NCBI GenBank assembly: GCA_015060555.1
Contig: SUYG01000045.1
Location: 1 to 64,000 of the forward strand
Source: Physcousia sp015060555
GTDB taxonomy: Bacteria; Bacteroidota; Bacteroidia; Bacteroidales; Bacteroidaceae
Direction of reading: 5' to 3'
DNA: 64,000 nucleotides
The notes beneath the pieces are model-generated. The model saw nothing but the letters and a program-made list of their open reading frames with translations, was not told the DNA's origin and did no database searches. Positions 50,169-59,716 of the stretch are shown piece after piece; the first letter of the stretch is position 1, and each line of letters starts with the position of its first letter. A program made the position numbers and the translations under genes.

Positions 50169-50294
50169 AGTTATAGTAGCTATAGCAGTTATAGTAGCTA
50201 TAGTGGTTATAGAAGTTAAAGTAGCTCTAGTAGTTGTAGTGGCAATAGTAGCTATAGTTGTTATTGAGGCTATAGTGAAATTAGTGGTACTGAT
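50169..50294. repeat. Degenerate 9-bp tandem repeat
   Basis: About 13 consecutive nonamers of consensus AGYTATAGT (for example AGTTATAGT at 50169, AGCTATAGC at 50178, AGTTATAGT at 50187). In the gap between convergent gdhA and ompA genes. No stop-free frame with protein features. Confidence 0.75.
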
Positions 50295-50337
50295 AATTCT
50301 GCGCCGCTTGAGTAGTCTATAGTCTCTGCCAACAAAA

Positions 50338-50362
50338 AAGCCCTCCCGGGAAGGGAGGGCTT
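50338..50362 (-). terminator. ompA terminator
   Basis: Arms AAGCCCTCCC (50338-50347) and GGGAGGGCTT (50353-50362), followed on the minus strand by TTTTGTTGG. Confidence 0.85.
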
Positions 50363-50385
50363 CTATGTTAGCGTCTTTATCTTAC

Positions 50386-51486
50386 TTACTTAGCGATACA
50401 GATGCTCACGCGGTTCTTGTCGTTCTCGCTGTAAGGCTGAACGGTGTCACCCTTAGCGTCAACGGTGATGCGAGCTGCGTCGATGCCAGCGTCGGTGAGA
50501 GCCTTGGCAACGTTCTCGGCACGGCCCTTAGAGTAGAACATGTTGATGCGGGGGTTACCTGTGCCTGCGTCAGCATAACCTGTAACAGCAACCTTGGTCT
50601 CGGGATTAGCCTTGAGGAAGTTGATGAGGTTGGTAATCTTACCCTGTTCGCCTTCGGGGATAACGGTCTCGCGGATAGAGTAGAAGATCTCAGTCTGCAT
50701 TTCCTTCTTGATGACGGGAGCGGGCTTCGGCTTCGGAGTCTCCTTAACAACAACGGGAGCGGGAGCGGGCTCTTCCACAACAACGGGAACAGCAACGGGG
50801 ATAACTTTCTCAACCTTGCCAAGGCCAATCTTCAGGCCGAGGAGGGCGTTGAAGTACCAGTCAGCATTGACCTTGTCATCGCCGGTGTTCTCATCGATGC
50901 CAGATTTGCTGTTGTACTTTTCAACAGTACCGTTGGCCATGCACTCGAGGTTGATGCTCACGCGCTTGCTGACTCTGAAGTCGAGGTCGAAACCTGCGCG
51001 GCCTACGGGAACAATGCTTGTGCCGTCCCACAGTTTACGGAGTGTGTAGTTACCTGCGTTCTGGATGTCGTTAGCTTCGTTGTTGTTGAAACCGATGTTA
51101 GCGGCAGCACCGACAATCAGGTTCAGACCAAAAACGCGCTTGGGGTTGTAACCAGCGATAGCGTTGACGATGTTGAACTTCACATCGAGACCGGGAGCAA
51201 CGTAGTTCCACTTGTAGTTGGTGTTGTCTTCGAAGCCACCTTTGCTCTGCCATGCATTCACGGCCAGACGCAGTGCCCAAGAGGGTGTGAACTGATAGCC
51301 GACAGAAAGCTGAGCATTCGGAGAAATCAGCTTGCCGAAGTCGGCCTCGCCAAGGGTGTACTGTGCACCGCCCTGCAGCTGCAGGAACCAGTGGTGATTG
51401 AACTCTACGCGCTCAGTCTCCTGTGCGCTGGCAGTCAGGCCTGATACCATCAGAGCTGCTGCGAGAAGGATTTTTCCAATCTTCAT
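50386..51486 (-). CDS. OmpA-family outer membrane protein
   Basis: 366 residues, signal peptide MKIGKILLAAALMVSGLTASAQ. An 8-strand barrel-type domain (about 30-225), a Pro/Val/Lys hinge (VEEPAPAPVVVKETPKPKPAPV), then the peptidoglycan-binding OmpA domain (SIRETVIPEGEQGKITNLINFLKANPETKVAVTGYADAGTGNPRINMFYSKGRAENVAKALTDAGI, VSICIAK). An abundant porin-like envelope anchor in relatives. -7 box TACCTTTG on the minus strand at 51549-51556. Confidence 0.92.
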   Translation of the reverse strand: MKIGKILLAAALMVSGLTASAQETERVEFNHHWFLQLQGGAQYTLGEADFGKLISPNAQLSVGYQFTPSWALRLAVNAWQSKGGFEDNTNYKWNYVAPGLDVKFNIVNAIAGYNPKRVFGLNLIVGAAANIGFNNNEANDIQNAGNYTLRKLWDGTSIVPVGRAGFDLDFRVSKRVSINLECMANGTVEKYNSKSGIDENTGDDKVNADWYFNALLGLKIGLGKVEKVIPVAVPVVVEEPAPAPVVVKETPKPKPAPVIKKEMQTEIFYSIRETVIPEGEQGKITNLINFLKANPETKVAVTGYADAGTGNPRINMFYSKGRAENVAKALTDAGIDAARITVDAKGDTVQPYSENDKNRVSICIAK

Positions 51487-51548
51487 GTTAGTTTAATAAA
51501 TTTGGATTAAAATTATATTTTTGCTGTTTCTATACATAGAAGACGGTG

Positions 51549-51556
51549 CAAAGGTA
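51549..51556 (-). promoter_or_regulatory. -7 box of ompA
   Basis: CAAAGGTA on the plus strand (TACCTTTG on the minus strand), 63 bp before the ATG; a long leader, as often in ompA mRNAs. Confidence 0.65.
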
Positions 51557-51609
51557 GTTATAAATTCTCTCGTGAGCAAAATATTCTTTAAGAAAATTGC
51601 AAAATAACT

Positions 51610-54561
51610 TTATTTTTCGTCTTTTTTTGCTGCTATGACAACTCCTTCTTTCTTCATACCGTCAATTTTGACAGTAATTGGTTGCTCAAAGTGAACGACT
51701 CTAACATGCTGAGTTTCTTCAATGGCAGGAAACTCATTGAGCATTTCCTGACGGTAGATGCCATCCCCCAAATAGTCGTTGATGGTAAAATAACCTACGC
51801 CGAAGGAGGTTAGGTTCTGGAAGAAATGCGTTCCTTGGCTGGGATCGACCCGGTAGTTTTGAAGGCCTGCTTCCACGATGACTTTTGCTGCTGAAATAGC
51901 AGGCCATTTCACGGGGATGCCAAGCCAGGGGTCGCTGCTGCCCCAACGTCCCGGTCCTACAAGGATATAATTGCGTCCTTCGTTTAGGAAGTGCTGGTTG
52001 ATTTGTTGTATCTCCTCGGCGATGGCAGGATTATTGGACGCGCTCCAGCTTTCGGTCTTGATATAGACAATGTCTTGCAGGTCGTTGAAGATGCCGTGGC
52101 CGATGGCGTTGTGAGAACGCAACAGGCAATCTGCATCCGGGATGATGGTGAGGTCTTCGTCCAAATTCATCTTGTTGTCAACCATCGGACGTATTTGCAA
52201 TAGGTAGAGTTCACCAGTGCGGTCGGCATGTATGTTGGCGGCCAGCTCGATTTCGACGGGGCGTCGCATCTCGTCGTGGCCGTAGCGCATTACTTTATGT
52301 AACAGCTCAGGTAGTGGGAAAACGCCCTGCTGGAGGACACCGCAGAAGGTGATTACCTTACGGCCACCCTCGTATATGCCGTCTCGTATAACCTGGTCAT
52401 AAGGGTCATAGGTGGAGGCAATGTATTGGAGTGTGCCGTCGGGTTCTGCGGCATTGACGCGCAGTTTCAAGAGGTTGAATCCATCGTCCTTTTGGAATGC
52501 TGCAGGCGGATTGGCCAGGTCGAGAGCATAGAAGCGGGTCTGTGTCTCTTTCAAGGCTATCTCCATCTCAGAGGTCTGTAGAATTTGCTGGGGGTGTGAT
52601 GGACATACGCGAAGGCATTGACCGCCATCCACAATATATTTGCCCAGACCAAGTGCGAGGTTCACGGTGCCCTCCTCTGCAAGCTCGTCGCCAATAGGAT
52701 AGTAGTTGACGGAACGTGCGACACCCGAAAGGGTCGGGTAGAAACGGTCGCCGTGCCGCTCGCCGGCAACTTCCTGTAAGATAACGGCCATCTTCTCTTG
52801 GTCGATGACATTAGAGGTGGCGGTCATGTAAGCTTTCGAGTCGCGGTAATAGACACTTGCGTACACGGCTTTGATGGCATCTGACAGCATGTGCAGGCGT
52901 TCATATTTATCATCCACGTGTGGAATCATGTAGGTGGAGTAGATCCCTGCAAATGGTTGGTAATGAGAATCTTCAAGCAGGGAGCTGGAGCGAATGGCGA
53001 TGGGGGTATCTACCACGTCAAGGAAGGCCATCAGGTCGCCGATGAGGCGTGCAGGCAGGCGTGCATGTAAGAAATAGGTGAGAATCTCTTCATCGGGGAT
53101 GTCGGATAGCGCCACCTGATAGAGCTCGTTGGTGTCCATGAACTCATCGAAGATGTCGGTGCAGAGCACCACCGTCTTAGGAATCATCACCTCGGCATTG
53201 GGATAGTCGTTCAGGTCGGCGTGGCGCTTGATGATATGGTCGATGAAGGCGATACCACGTCCTTTACCGCCTAACGAGCCGTCGCCGATGCGGGCGAAGT
53301 TGCTGTAGCGGTCGAAGCGCTCGCGCTGGAACACGGCCACCACGCCTTGGTTCTTCATGCGGCGGTAGCTGACGATGGCATCGAAGATAATCTGCCGGTG
53401 CAGGTCCACATCCTGCACGGAATCCCATGTGATGCGCTTCAGGAAGTCGGCGATGGGGAATAAGGCACGCGAGCTGAGCCAACGCGAGACGTTGTTGTGC
53501 TGCACGTGGTAGAGTAGCGACTCCTTGGGCAGTAGGAAGATGTTGTCCTGCAGGTCCTTGAGGTTGCGCAGACGGGCCACCTCCTGCATCGTCTTGGGGT
53601 CGCGGAAAATAAAGTCTCCGAAGCCGAAGTAGTGGTTGATGAGCTTGCGCAGATCTACAGCCATCTTCTTGGAGTTCTTATCGACGAAACGCACCTTTTG
53701 GTCTTCCAAGAGCTGTGCCTTCTCCGGCTCACTGGATTCCATGATGAGGGGGATGTAGGGGTCTCTGGCGCGGATGTTCTTAAGAAGCTCGATGCCAGCC
53801 ATTTCGTCAAGGGTGCCTTTATGCGGGAATCGGCAGTCGGAGATGACACCCAACGTATTGTCAGAGTAACGGTCGTAGAGTGACCATGCTTCCTCATAGC
53901 TGCGTGCGAGCACTATCTTCGGCCGGCCACGCATGCGTAACGTCTCCAGTTGTGAGTTTAAGGCTTCTGTTGCAAAGGCCAGACTCTGCTGCAGCACGAA
54001 TTGGTAGAGGTTCGGGAGAATACTGGAATAGAAACGCACATTGTCCTCTACGAGCATAATCATCTGTACGCCAGCAGCCAGGTCGTGTTCCAAGTTCATC
54101 TTGTCCTCAATGAGCTTGATGATGGAGAGAAGCAGCTCTGTGTTGCCCAGCCAGCAGAATACGTATTCGAAAGCCGAGAGGTCCTCGTCGGCCATCCGCT
54201 TGCTAATGCCGTGGCTGAAGGGCGTGAGCACTACGCAAGGAATCTGGCGGTTGGATTCCTTGATGCCGCGGGCGATGTCGAAGATGTCGTTGTTGTCCGT
54301 GCCAGGCATCACGATGACGAGGTCGAAGGTGAGGCGCTTCATCTGGAGTAGGGCCTCTTCCTCCGAGGCAACCTGCACAAAACGCGGTGGATAGCGTAGT
54401 CCAAGCTTGGCGTATTCATCAAAAATCTTTTCGTCAACGCGACCATCGTCTTCCAGCATGAAAGCATCATAAGGGTTAGCGATGAGCAGCACATTGAAGA
54501 TGCGACGTGCCATCAAATCGACAAAAGAGGTATCGTGAAGGGTTAATAAGTCTCGTTTCAT
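51610..54561 (-). CDS. PEP-synthase-like ATP-grasp protein with two receiver-like domains
   Basis: 983 residues. Residues 22-150 and 165-320 look like two receiver folds (FNVLLIANPYDAFMLEDDGR, LVIVMPGTDNNDIF; QMIMLVEDNVRFYSSIL, LGVISDCRFPHKGTLDEMAG), though the phosphoacceptor positions are degenerate. An ATP-grasp PEP/pyruvate-binding domain follows (about 440-820): DGSLGGKGRGIAFIDHII, TPIAIRSSSLLEDSHYQPFAGIYSTYM, LALGLGKYIVDGG, VEIELAANIHADRTGELYLLQIRPM. The C-terminal region has VGPGRWGSSDPWLGIPVKW. The swivelling phosphohistidine and the PEP-binding barrel of true PEP synthase are absent, so it is not expected to make PEP by itself. Conserved in Bacteroidales; function unknown, perhaps a signalling phosphotransfer protein. 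Confidence 0.8.
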   Translation of the reverse strand: MKRDLLTLHDTSFVDLMARRIFNVLLIANPYDAFMLEDDGRVDEKIFDEYAKLGLRYPPRFVQVASEEEALLQMKRLTFDLVIVMPGTDNNDIFDIARGIKESNRQIPCVVLTPFSHGISKRMADEDLSAFEYVFCWLGNTELLLSIIKLIEDKMNLEHDLAAGVQMIMLVEDNVRFYSSILPNLYQFVLQQSLAFATEALNSQLETLRMRGRPKIVLARSYEEAWSLYDRYSDNTLGVISDCRFPHKGTLDEMAGIELLKNIRARDPYIPLIMESSEPEKAQLLEDQKVRFVDKNSKKMAVDLRKLINHYFGFGDFIFRDPKTMQEVARLRNLKDLQDNIFLLPKESLLYHVQHNNVSRWLSSRALFPIADFLKRITWDSVQDVDLHRQIIFDAIVSYRRMKNQGVVAVFQRERFDRYSNFARIGDGSLGGKGRGIAFIDHIIKRHADLNDYPNAEVMIPKTVVLCTDIFDEFMDTNELYQVALSDIPDEEILTYFLHARLPARLIGDLMAFLDVVDTPIAIRSSSLLEDSHYQPFAGIYSTYMIPHVDDKYERLHMLSDAIKAVYASVYYRDSKAYMTATSNVIDQEKMAVILQEVAGERHGDRFYPTLSGVARSVNYYPIGDELAEEGTVNLALGLGKYIVDGGQCLRVCPSHPQQILQTSEMEIALKETQTRFYALDLANPPAAFQKDDGFNLLKLRVNAAEPDGTLQYIASTYDPYDQVIRDGIYEGGRKVITFCGVLQQGVFPLPELLHKVMRYGHDEMRRPVEIELAANIHADRTGELYLLQIRPMVDNKMNLDEDLTIIPDADCLLRSHNAIGHGIFNDLQDIVYIKTESWSASNNPAIAEEIQQINQHFLNEGRNYILVGPGRWGSSDPWLGIPVKWPAISAAKVIVEAGLQNYRVDPSQGTHFFQNLTSFGVGYFTINDYLGDGIYRQEMLNEFPAIEETQHVRVVHFEQPITVKIDGMKKEGVVIAAKKDEK

Positions 54562-54584
54562 GAGCTTTTTCTAATTTTTCGGTG

Positions 54585-54592
54585 CAAAATTA
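54585..54592 (-). promoter_or_regulatory. -7 box of the PEP-synthase-like gene
   Basis: CAAAATTA on the plus strand (TAATTTTG on the minus strand), 24 bp before the ATG. Back to back with the uxaC promoter. Confidence 0.5.
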
Positions 54593-54614
54593 GTGAAAAG
54601 ATTCAACTTTTGTG

Positions 54615-54622
54615 TATCTTTG
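54615..54622 (+). promoter_or_regulatory. -7 box of the hexuronate operon
   Basis: TATCTTTG, 29 bp before the uxaC ATG at 54651. Confidence 0.65.
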
Positions 54623-54650
54623 CGCGGAAAAAACAAAGAATAGCGCAATT

Positions 54651-56075
54651 ATGAAACCTTTTTTGGATGAAAACTTCTTGTTGCAGACGCTAACAGCACA
54701 GGAACTCTACCATCGTCATGCGGCACCTCAGCCTATTATAGACTATCATTGTCATCTTGATCCTGCGATGGTGGCCTCCGACCACCGCTTCCGCAGTATT
54801 ACGGAGCTGTGGCTTGGCGGCGATCATTATAAATGGCGCGCTCTCCGTGCCAATGGTGTGCCAGAACGTCTTGTTACAGGTTCTGACACTTCAGATTGGG
54901 AGAAGTTCCAGGCGTGGGCCGCGACAGTTCCCTACACACTTCGCAACCCCCTCTATCATTGGACTCATCTGGAACTGAAGACGGCCTTTGGCATTGACAA
55001 GTTGTTGAACCCGGAGACTGCTCGCGAAATTTATGATGCTTGCAACGACCGTCTGCAGAATGATTCCGCTTTCACTGCCCGTGGATTCATGCGCCACTAT
55101 CATGTGGAAACCGTATGTACCACCGATGATCCCGTTGATGATCTTCGCCATCATCGTGCCTATGCAGCAGAACAAGCGAACAGTGAATCTACAAAAATGT
55201 TGCCGACCTGGCGCCCTGACAAGGCGATGGCTGTTGAAGATCCCGTAGCCTTCAAGGCATACGTGGAACGGCTGGGGGCTGCAGCAGACATTGATATCCG
55301 CAGTTTCTCGGATTTCGTGGATGCTCTACAGCGTCGTCATGATTTCTTCCATGACGCAGGTTGCCGTTTGAGCGATCATGGTCTTGATGTGTTTTATGCA
55401 GAGCCTTACACCGATGCGGAAATTGCCCATATCTTCAATAAGGTTTATAGTGGAACATCGCTTACTGATGTCGAGCTACATCAGTTCAAGAGCGCTATGC
55501 TTTACCTCTTTGCTGTTCAGGACTATAATTCCGGATGGGTTCAACAATACCATTATGGTCCACTCCGCAACAACAGCAGTCGGCTGATGAGAGTCTTCGG
55601 TGCTGATGCCGGTTGCGACAGTATCGGCGACTTGAATACGGCACAGTCCATGTCTCGTTTCCTGGACCGTTTGGACAATGAGGGCCATCTTGCCAAGACC
55701 ATCCTTTACAACCTCAATCCTGCTGACAACGAGATGGTAGCAACGATGATTGGTAACTTCCAAGATGGCAGCATTGCTGGTAAGATTCAGTGGGGCTCCG
55801 GTTGGTGGTTCCTGGATCAGAAAGATGGGATGGAGCGTCAGATGAACACCCTCTCGCTGCAAGGCCTCCTCAGCCGCTTTGTCGGAATGCTCACCGACTC
55901 CCGCTCGTTTGTCAGCTATCCTCGTCACGAGTACTTCCGTCGCACCCTTTGCAACCTCATCGGCAATGACGTGGAGCAAGGCCTTCTGCCATTCAACGGC
56001 TATGAGGAGCAGCGTGTGCGGCAGATGGTCGAAGATATCTGTTATTACAATGCTAAACGATATTTTGACTTTTGA
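54651..56075 (+). CDS. uxaC: Glucuronate (uronate) isomerase
   Basis: 474 residues. It isomerises D-glucuronate to D-fructuronate and D-galacturonate to D-tagaturonate in the cytoplasm. MKPFLDENFLLQTLTAQELY opens; IIDYHCHLDP is the metal-binding amidohydrolase-like motif; ELWLGGDHYKWRALRANGVPE, VETVCTTDDP and RVFGADAGCDSIGD are conserved; SYPRHEYFRRTLCNLIGNDVEQGLLP ends the fold. The ATG at 54651 follows the -7 box. First gene of uxaC-MFS-uxuA-SDR operon. Confidence 0.95.
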   Translation: MKPFLDENFLLQTLTAQELYHRHAAPQPIIDYHCHLDPAMVASDHRFRSITELWLGGDHYKWRALRANGVPERLVTGSDTSDWEKFQAWAATVPYTLRNPLYHWTHLELKTAFGIDKLLNPETAREIYDACNDRLQNDSAFTARGFMRHYHVETVCTTDDPVDDLRHHRAYAAEQANSESTKMLPTWRPDKAMAVEDPVAFKAYVERLGAAADIDIRSFSDFVDALQRRHDFFHDAGCRLSDHGLDVFYAEPYTDAEIAHIFNKVYSGTSLTDVELHQFKSAMLYLFAVQDYNSGWVQQYHYGPLRNNSSRLMRVFGADAGCDSIGDLNTAQSMSRFLDRLDNEGHLAKTILYNLNPADNEMVATMIGNFQDGSIAGKIQWGSGWWFLDQKDGMERQMNTLSLQGLLSRFVGMLTDSRSFVSYPRHEYFRRTLCNLIGNDVEQGLLPFNGYEEQRVRQMVEDICYYNAKRYFDF

Positions 56076-56077
56076 TC

Positions 56078-57511
56078 ATGGAAAACCGTAAAACTTCTTG
56101 GCGTTGGTGGATCTGCAGCCTCCTCTTTGTTGCCACCACCGTGAACTATCTTGACCGCCAGGTCCTCTCGCTGACGTGGAAGGACTTCATCGCGCCTGAA
56201 TTCCATTGGAATGACAACGACTATGGTAACATCACAGCCGTATTCTCCATCTTCTATGCTTTTATCTCATTGTTTGCGGGCCGCTTCATTGATTGGCTGG
56301 GAACGAAGAGGGGTTATATCTGGGCCATCGTAATTTGGTCCTTTGGTGCCTGTCTTCATGCTGCGTGCGGTTGGGCCACATTAAAGCTGACAGGTGTTGT
56401 TGATACCAATGCCCTCTATGCTGTGGAGAAAGGTTCTGAGTTGGCGCTCTTGGTATCCTCTACGAGTGTCTGGCTCTTCCTGGCGTGCCGTATTATTCTG
56501 GCGACGGGTGAGTCTGGCAACTTCCCTGCAGCCATCAAGGTGACAGCAGAGTACTTTCCTAAGAAGGATCGTGCTTATGCCACCTCCATCTTTAATGCCG
56601 GAGCTTCTGTGGGCGCTCTTGTAGCACCTCTTACAATCCCTCTTCTGGCGGAGCATTTCGGCTGGGAGATGGCGTTCATTATCATTGGCGGCATCGGCTT
56701 CATTTGGGCAGGTTTATGGCAGACGTTCTATACGTCGCCCTCCAAGAGCCGGTTCGTTAATGCTGCCGAACTGGCTTATATCAATCAGCCTGATGAGGCA
56801 TCGCGTGTCAGCTCTTCCAATGAAGCGGCAGAGCCGTCGCTCTCACTCGTTCAGTGTTTCCGTTATCGTCAGACATGGGCTTTCATCGTAGGTAAGCTGA
56901 TGACCGATGGCGTGTGGTGGTTCTTCCTCTTCTGGGCGCCTGCCTATTTCTCGGAACTCGGTTATCCGTCCTCTTCTGGTATGGGCCAAGCTCTGATATT
57001 CGTGCTCTATCTTATAGTAACACTGCTCAGCATCCTTGGTGGCTATCTGCCTAAACTCTTTGTGGAGCGTAGGGGCATGAATCCTTATGCCGGACGTATG
57101 CGGGCAATGCTGATCTTCGCTTTCCTCCCAATCTTTGCGATGTTTGCGCAGCCATTGGCGGATTTTTCTCCCTGGTGGCCATGCTTAATCATAGGCCTGG
57201 CGGGCGCTGGTCATCAGGCGTGGTCTGCCAATCTTTATTCCACGATTGGCGATATGTTCCCAAAGTCCGCCATTGCCACCATCACGGGCATAGGTACAAT
57301 GTTCGGCGGACTCTGTTGCTTTGCCATCAACAAAGGTTCGGGAATGCTCTTTACTTATGCCGAAGCTCAGGGCGAGGCTTTCCGCTTCTTTGGTGCCACA
57401 GGTAAGCCAGCAGGTTACATGATGGTTTTCTGCTACTGCGCTGTAGCATACCTCCTTGCATGGGTTATGATGAAAGCTCTTGTGCCTCGCTACAAAAAGA
57501 TTTATGAATAG
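56078..57511 (+). CDS. MFS hexuronate transporter (ExuT/ACS-like)
   Basis: 477 residues, 12 predicted membrane helices. WRWWICSLLFVATTVNYLDRQVLSLTWKDFIAPEFHWNDNDYGNITAVFSIFYAFISLFAGRFIDWLGTKRGY carries the anion:cation symporter motif (YLDRQV) and the MFS loop GRFIDWLGTKRG; GESGNFPAAIKVTAEYFPKKDRAYATSIFNAGASVGALVAPL is typical of ExuT/GarP relatives. Substrate is probably galacturonate/glucuronate, from operon context. Two bases after the uxaC stop. Confidence 0.88.
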   Translation: MENRKTSWRWWICSLLFVATTVNYLDRQVLSLTWKDFIAPEFHWNDNDYGNITAVFSIFYAFISLFAGRFIDWLGTKRGYIWAIVIWSFGACLHAACGWATLKLTGVVDTNALYAVEKGSELALLVSSTSVWLFLACRIILATGESGNFPAAIKVTAEYFPKKDRAYATSIFNAGASVGALVAPLTIPLLAEHFGWEMAFIIIGGIGFIWAGLWQTFYTSPSKSRFVNAAELAYINQPDEASRVSSSNEAAEPSLSLVQCFRYRQTWAFIVGKLMTDGVWWFFLFWAPAYFSELGYPSSSGMGQALIFVLYLIVTLLSILGGYLPKLFVERRGMNPYAGRMRAMLIFAFLPIFAMFAQPLADFSPWWPCLIIGLAGAGHQAWSANLYSTIGDMFPKSAIATITGIGTMFGGLCCFAINKGSGMLFTYAEAQGEAFRFFGATGKPAGYMMVFCYCAVAYLLAWVMMKALVPRYKKIYE

Positions 57512-57544
57512 AATAGTTGTAAAACGTATTTAGAATAATTGTAA

Positions 57545-58771
57545 ATGGAAAAGACCTGGCGTTGGTTTGGCAAGAAAGATAAGATCACACTTGCTATGCT
57601 TCGACAAATTGGTGTCGAGGGGATTGTGACAGCATTACACGATGTACCTCTCGGCGAGATATGGACGCGTGAGGCAATTCGTGATCTTCGTGAGTATATC
57701 GAGAGTTATGGCCTCCGTTGGAGTGTCGTGGAGAGTTTGCCCGTTACCGAGACGATTAAATACGGCGGTCCCGACCGCGATGAGCAAATCGAGATTTATA
57801 AGCAGAGCCTGCGCAATCTGTCTGCCGAAGGCATCCATACAGTTTGCTACAATTTCATGCCCGTGCTGGACTGGGCACGTACAGACCTCTTGCATCCCAA
57901 TGCTGATGGCTCCTCGAACCTCTATTTCTCATATTCGGAGTTTGCCTTCTTTGATATATATATATTAAAAAGGAAAGGCGCGCGCGAAGACTGGGCTGCT
58001 TTCACCTTCCCTGAAGGAGTAGGTGAGGGTAGGGATATTCTGGCAGAGGTGGATGCTCTGGCCAAGGAGATGACGCCCGAGCGCGAACATGAACTGGTTG
58101 AGAATATTGTCATCAAGACACAAGGCTTCGTCAGCGGTAACTTCCGTGAGGATGACGAGGCGCCTTTGGAGAAGTTCCGCCAGTTCCTGGATCTCTATGC
58201 AGGAATAGATAAGGCTCAGCTGCAAGCCAATTTGAAGTACTTCCTGGAGGCTATCATGCCCGTGTGTGAGGAGTGCGGAATGAAGATGTGTGTTCACCCC
58301 GACGACCCGCCCATTCCCATTCTTGGCCTGCCTCGTATTGTTCGTACGGCCGAAGATATCCGTTGGTTCCTCAATGCAGTGCCGAATGTGCATAATGGTT
58401 TGACCTTCTGTGCTGGAAGTCTTTCAGCTGGAGCTTATAATGATGTGGTGGCGATGGCACGCGAGTTTGCTCCTCGCACTCATTTCGTGCACCTCCGCTC
58501 TTGTCACATCTTCCCTAATGGTGACTTCACTGAAGCCAGTCATCTGGGCGGTCGTGCAGATCTCATTGAGCTTTGCCGAATCTTTGAGATGGAGAATCCT
58601 TCGCTGCCCTTCCGCGTGGATCATGGCCGAACGATGCTGGGTGACGAATCCCGTGGCTACAATGCCGGTTACAGCTTTTTAGGCCGTATGTTTGCAATGG
58701 CTCAGATGCAGGGCGTATTGGCCACGTTGGAACATGAGAAGACACTCTCTCCGCTCCCCCTTGAATGGTAA
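57545..58771 (+). CDS. uxuA: Mannonate dehydratase
   Basis: 408 residues. It dehydrates D-mannonate to 2-keto-3-deoxygluconate. MEKTWRWFGKKDKITLAMLRQIGVEGIVTALHDVPLGEIW opens; WSVVESLPVTETIKYGG, NFMPVLDWARTDL, HPDDPPIPILGLPRIV (metal ligands Cys/His region) and HLRSCHIFPNGDFTEASHLGG, FRVDHGRTM are conserved. At 57954-57986 the DNA has a TATATATATATT run followed by GCGCGCGCG, which resembles microrepeats near 48463 and 62092, but the encoded YILKRKGARED fits the normal family sequence. Confidence 0.95.
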   Translation: MEKTWRWFGKKDKITLAMLRQIGVEGIVTALHDVPLGEIWTREAIRDLREYIESYGLRWSVVESLPVTETIKYGGPDRDEQIEIYKQSLRNLSAEGIHTVCYNFMPVLDWARTDLLHPNADGSSNLYFSYSEFAFFDIYILKRKGAREDWAAFTFPEGVGEGRDILAEVDALAKEMTPEREHELVENIVIKTQGFVSGNFREDDEAPLEKFRQFLDLYAGIDKAQLQANLKYFLEAIMPVCEECGMKMCVHPDDPPIPILGLPRIVRTAEDIRWFLNAVPNVHNGLTFCAGSLSAGAYNDVVAMAREFAPRTHFVHLRSCHIFPNGDFTEASHLGGRADLIELCRIFEMENPSLPFRVDHGRTMLGDESRGYNAGYSFLGRMFAMAQMQGVLATLEHEKTLSPLPLEW

Positions 58772-58833
58772 GATATCTTATCTGCCAAAAAGTAAAAACC
58801 GATTATAATAACCCGCAAATAATAGATAAGAAT

Positions 58834-59658
58834 ATGAATAGTCAATTAGGTTCCTTGTTTAATATCAAAGACAATGTAGTCGTAATCACAGGTGGCACAG
58901 GTGTCCTCGGACGTGCTATTGCGAAGTATCTTGCTGCCGAAGGTGCAAAAGTAGTTATATTAGGTCGCAAGCAGGAGGTCGGCGAGGCCGTCGTCAACGA
59001 GATCCTCAAGGCTGGCGGCGAAGCTATGTTCCTCGTTACCAATGTCCTTGATCAGGCTGTTGTCCAGAAGAACTGCGATGACATATTGGCACGTTATGGC
59101 CGTATTGATGCACTTTTGAACGCTGCAGGCGGCAATATGCCAGGTGCCACTATTGCCCCTGACAAGACGTTCTTTGATTTGGATGCTGCGCAGTTCCAGA
59201 CGGTCCTTGACCTGAATCTCACTGGCACCGTGATACCCACACAGGTATTCCTGAAACCGATGGTGAAGCAGGGTAAGGGTGCTATTGTCAACTTCTCGTC
59301 GATGGCTGCTTTCCGTCCCATGACCCGTGTCTGTGGCTACGCCGCAGCAAAGGCTGGAATCAGTAATTTTACGGCTTACATGGCCACCGAGTGTGCGAAG
59401 AAGTTCGGTGAGGGTATTCGCGTGAATGCCATAGCCCCGGGTTTCTTTATTACAGAGCAGAACCGATCGCTGTTGACGAATCCCGACGGCAGCTACACAC
59501 AGCGCGGTCAGGATGTGATTCGTCAGACTCCGTTCGGTCGTATGGGTGACCCCGAGGAACTTTGCGGAACCATTCACTATCTCATCTCCGACGCGGCCCG
59601 CTTTGTTACCGGTACCGTTGCTGTCGTTGACGGCGGCTTCAATGCCTTCGCGATGTAA
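58834..59658 (+). CDS. SDR oxidoreductase, probable D-fructuronate reductase (mannonate oxidoreductase)
   Basis: 274 residues of the classical short-chain dehydrogenase type: VVITGGTGVLGRAI (NAD(P) loop), NAAGGN, SSMAAF and YAAAKAGI with catalytic Tyr/Lys, INAIAPGFF and ending VVDGGFNAFAM. Position after uxuA, and the lack of a UxuB-type enzyme in the operon, suggest it makes mannonate from fructuronate, the step between UxaC and UxuA. Not homologous to E. coli UxuB; equivalent SDRs are common in Bacteroidales uronate operons. ATG at 58834 chosen by similarity of the start (NSQLGSLFNIKDNVVVITGG). Confidence 0.85.
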   Translation: MNSQLGSLFNIKDNVVVITGGTGVLGRAIAKYLAAEGAKVVILGRKQEVGEAVVNEILKAGGEAMFLVTNVLDQAVVQKNCDDILARYGRIDALLNAAGGNMPGATIAPDKTFFDLDAAQFQTVLDLNLTGTVIPTQVFLKPMVKQGKGAIVNFSSMAAFRPMTRVCGYAAAKAGISNFTAYMATECAKKFGEGIRVNAIAPGFFITEQNRSLLTNPDGSYTQRGQDVIRQTPFGRMGDPEELCGTIHYLISDAARFVTGTVAVVDGGFNAFAM

Positions 59659-59716
59659 AGCCCCCTTTTAAATAGTCCTCGTTAAGGGGCGGCTTGTTGG
59701 CGCAGGGATAGTGCGC

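Noticed and set aside
57954..57986. AT/GC microrepeat as an insertion in uxuA
   Set aside because: The encoded FDIYILKRKGARED matches the ordinary family sequence, so no extra residues were added; only the base composition is odd.
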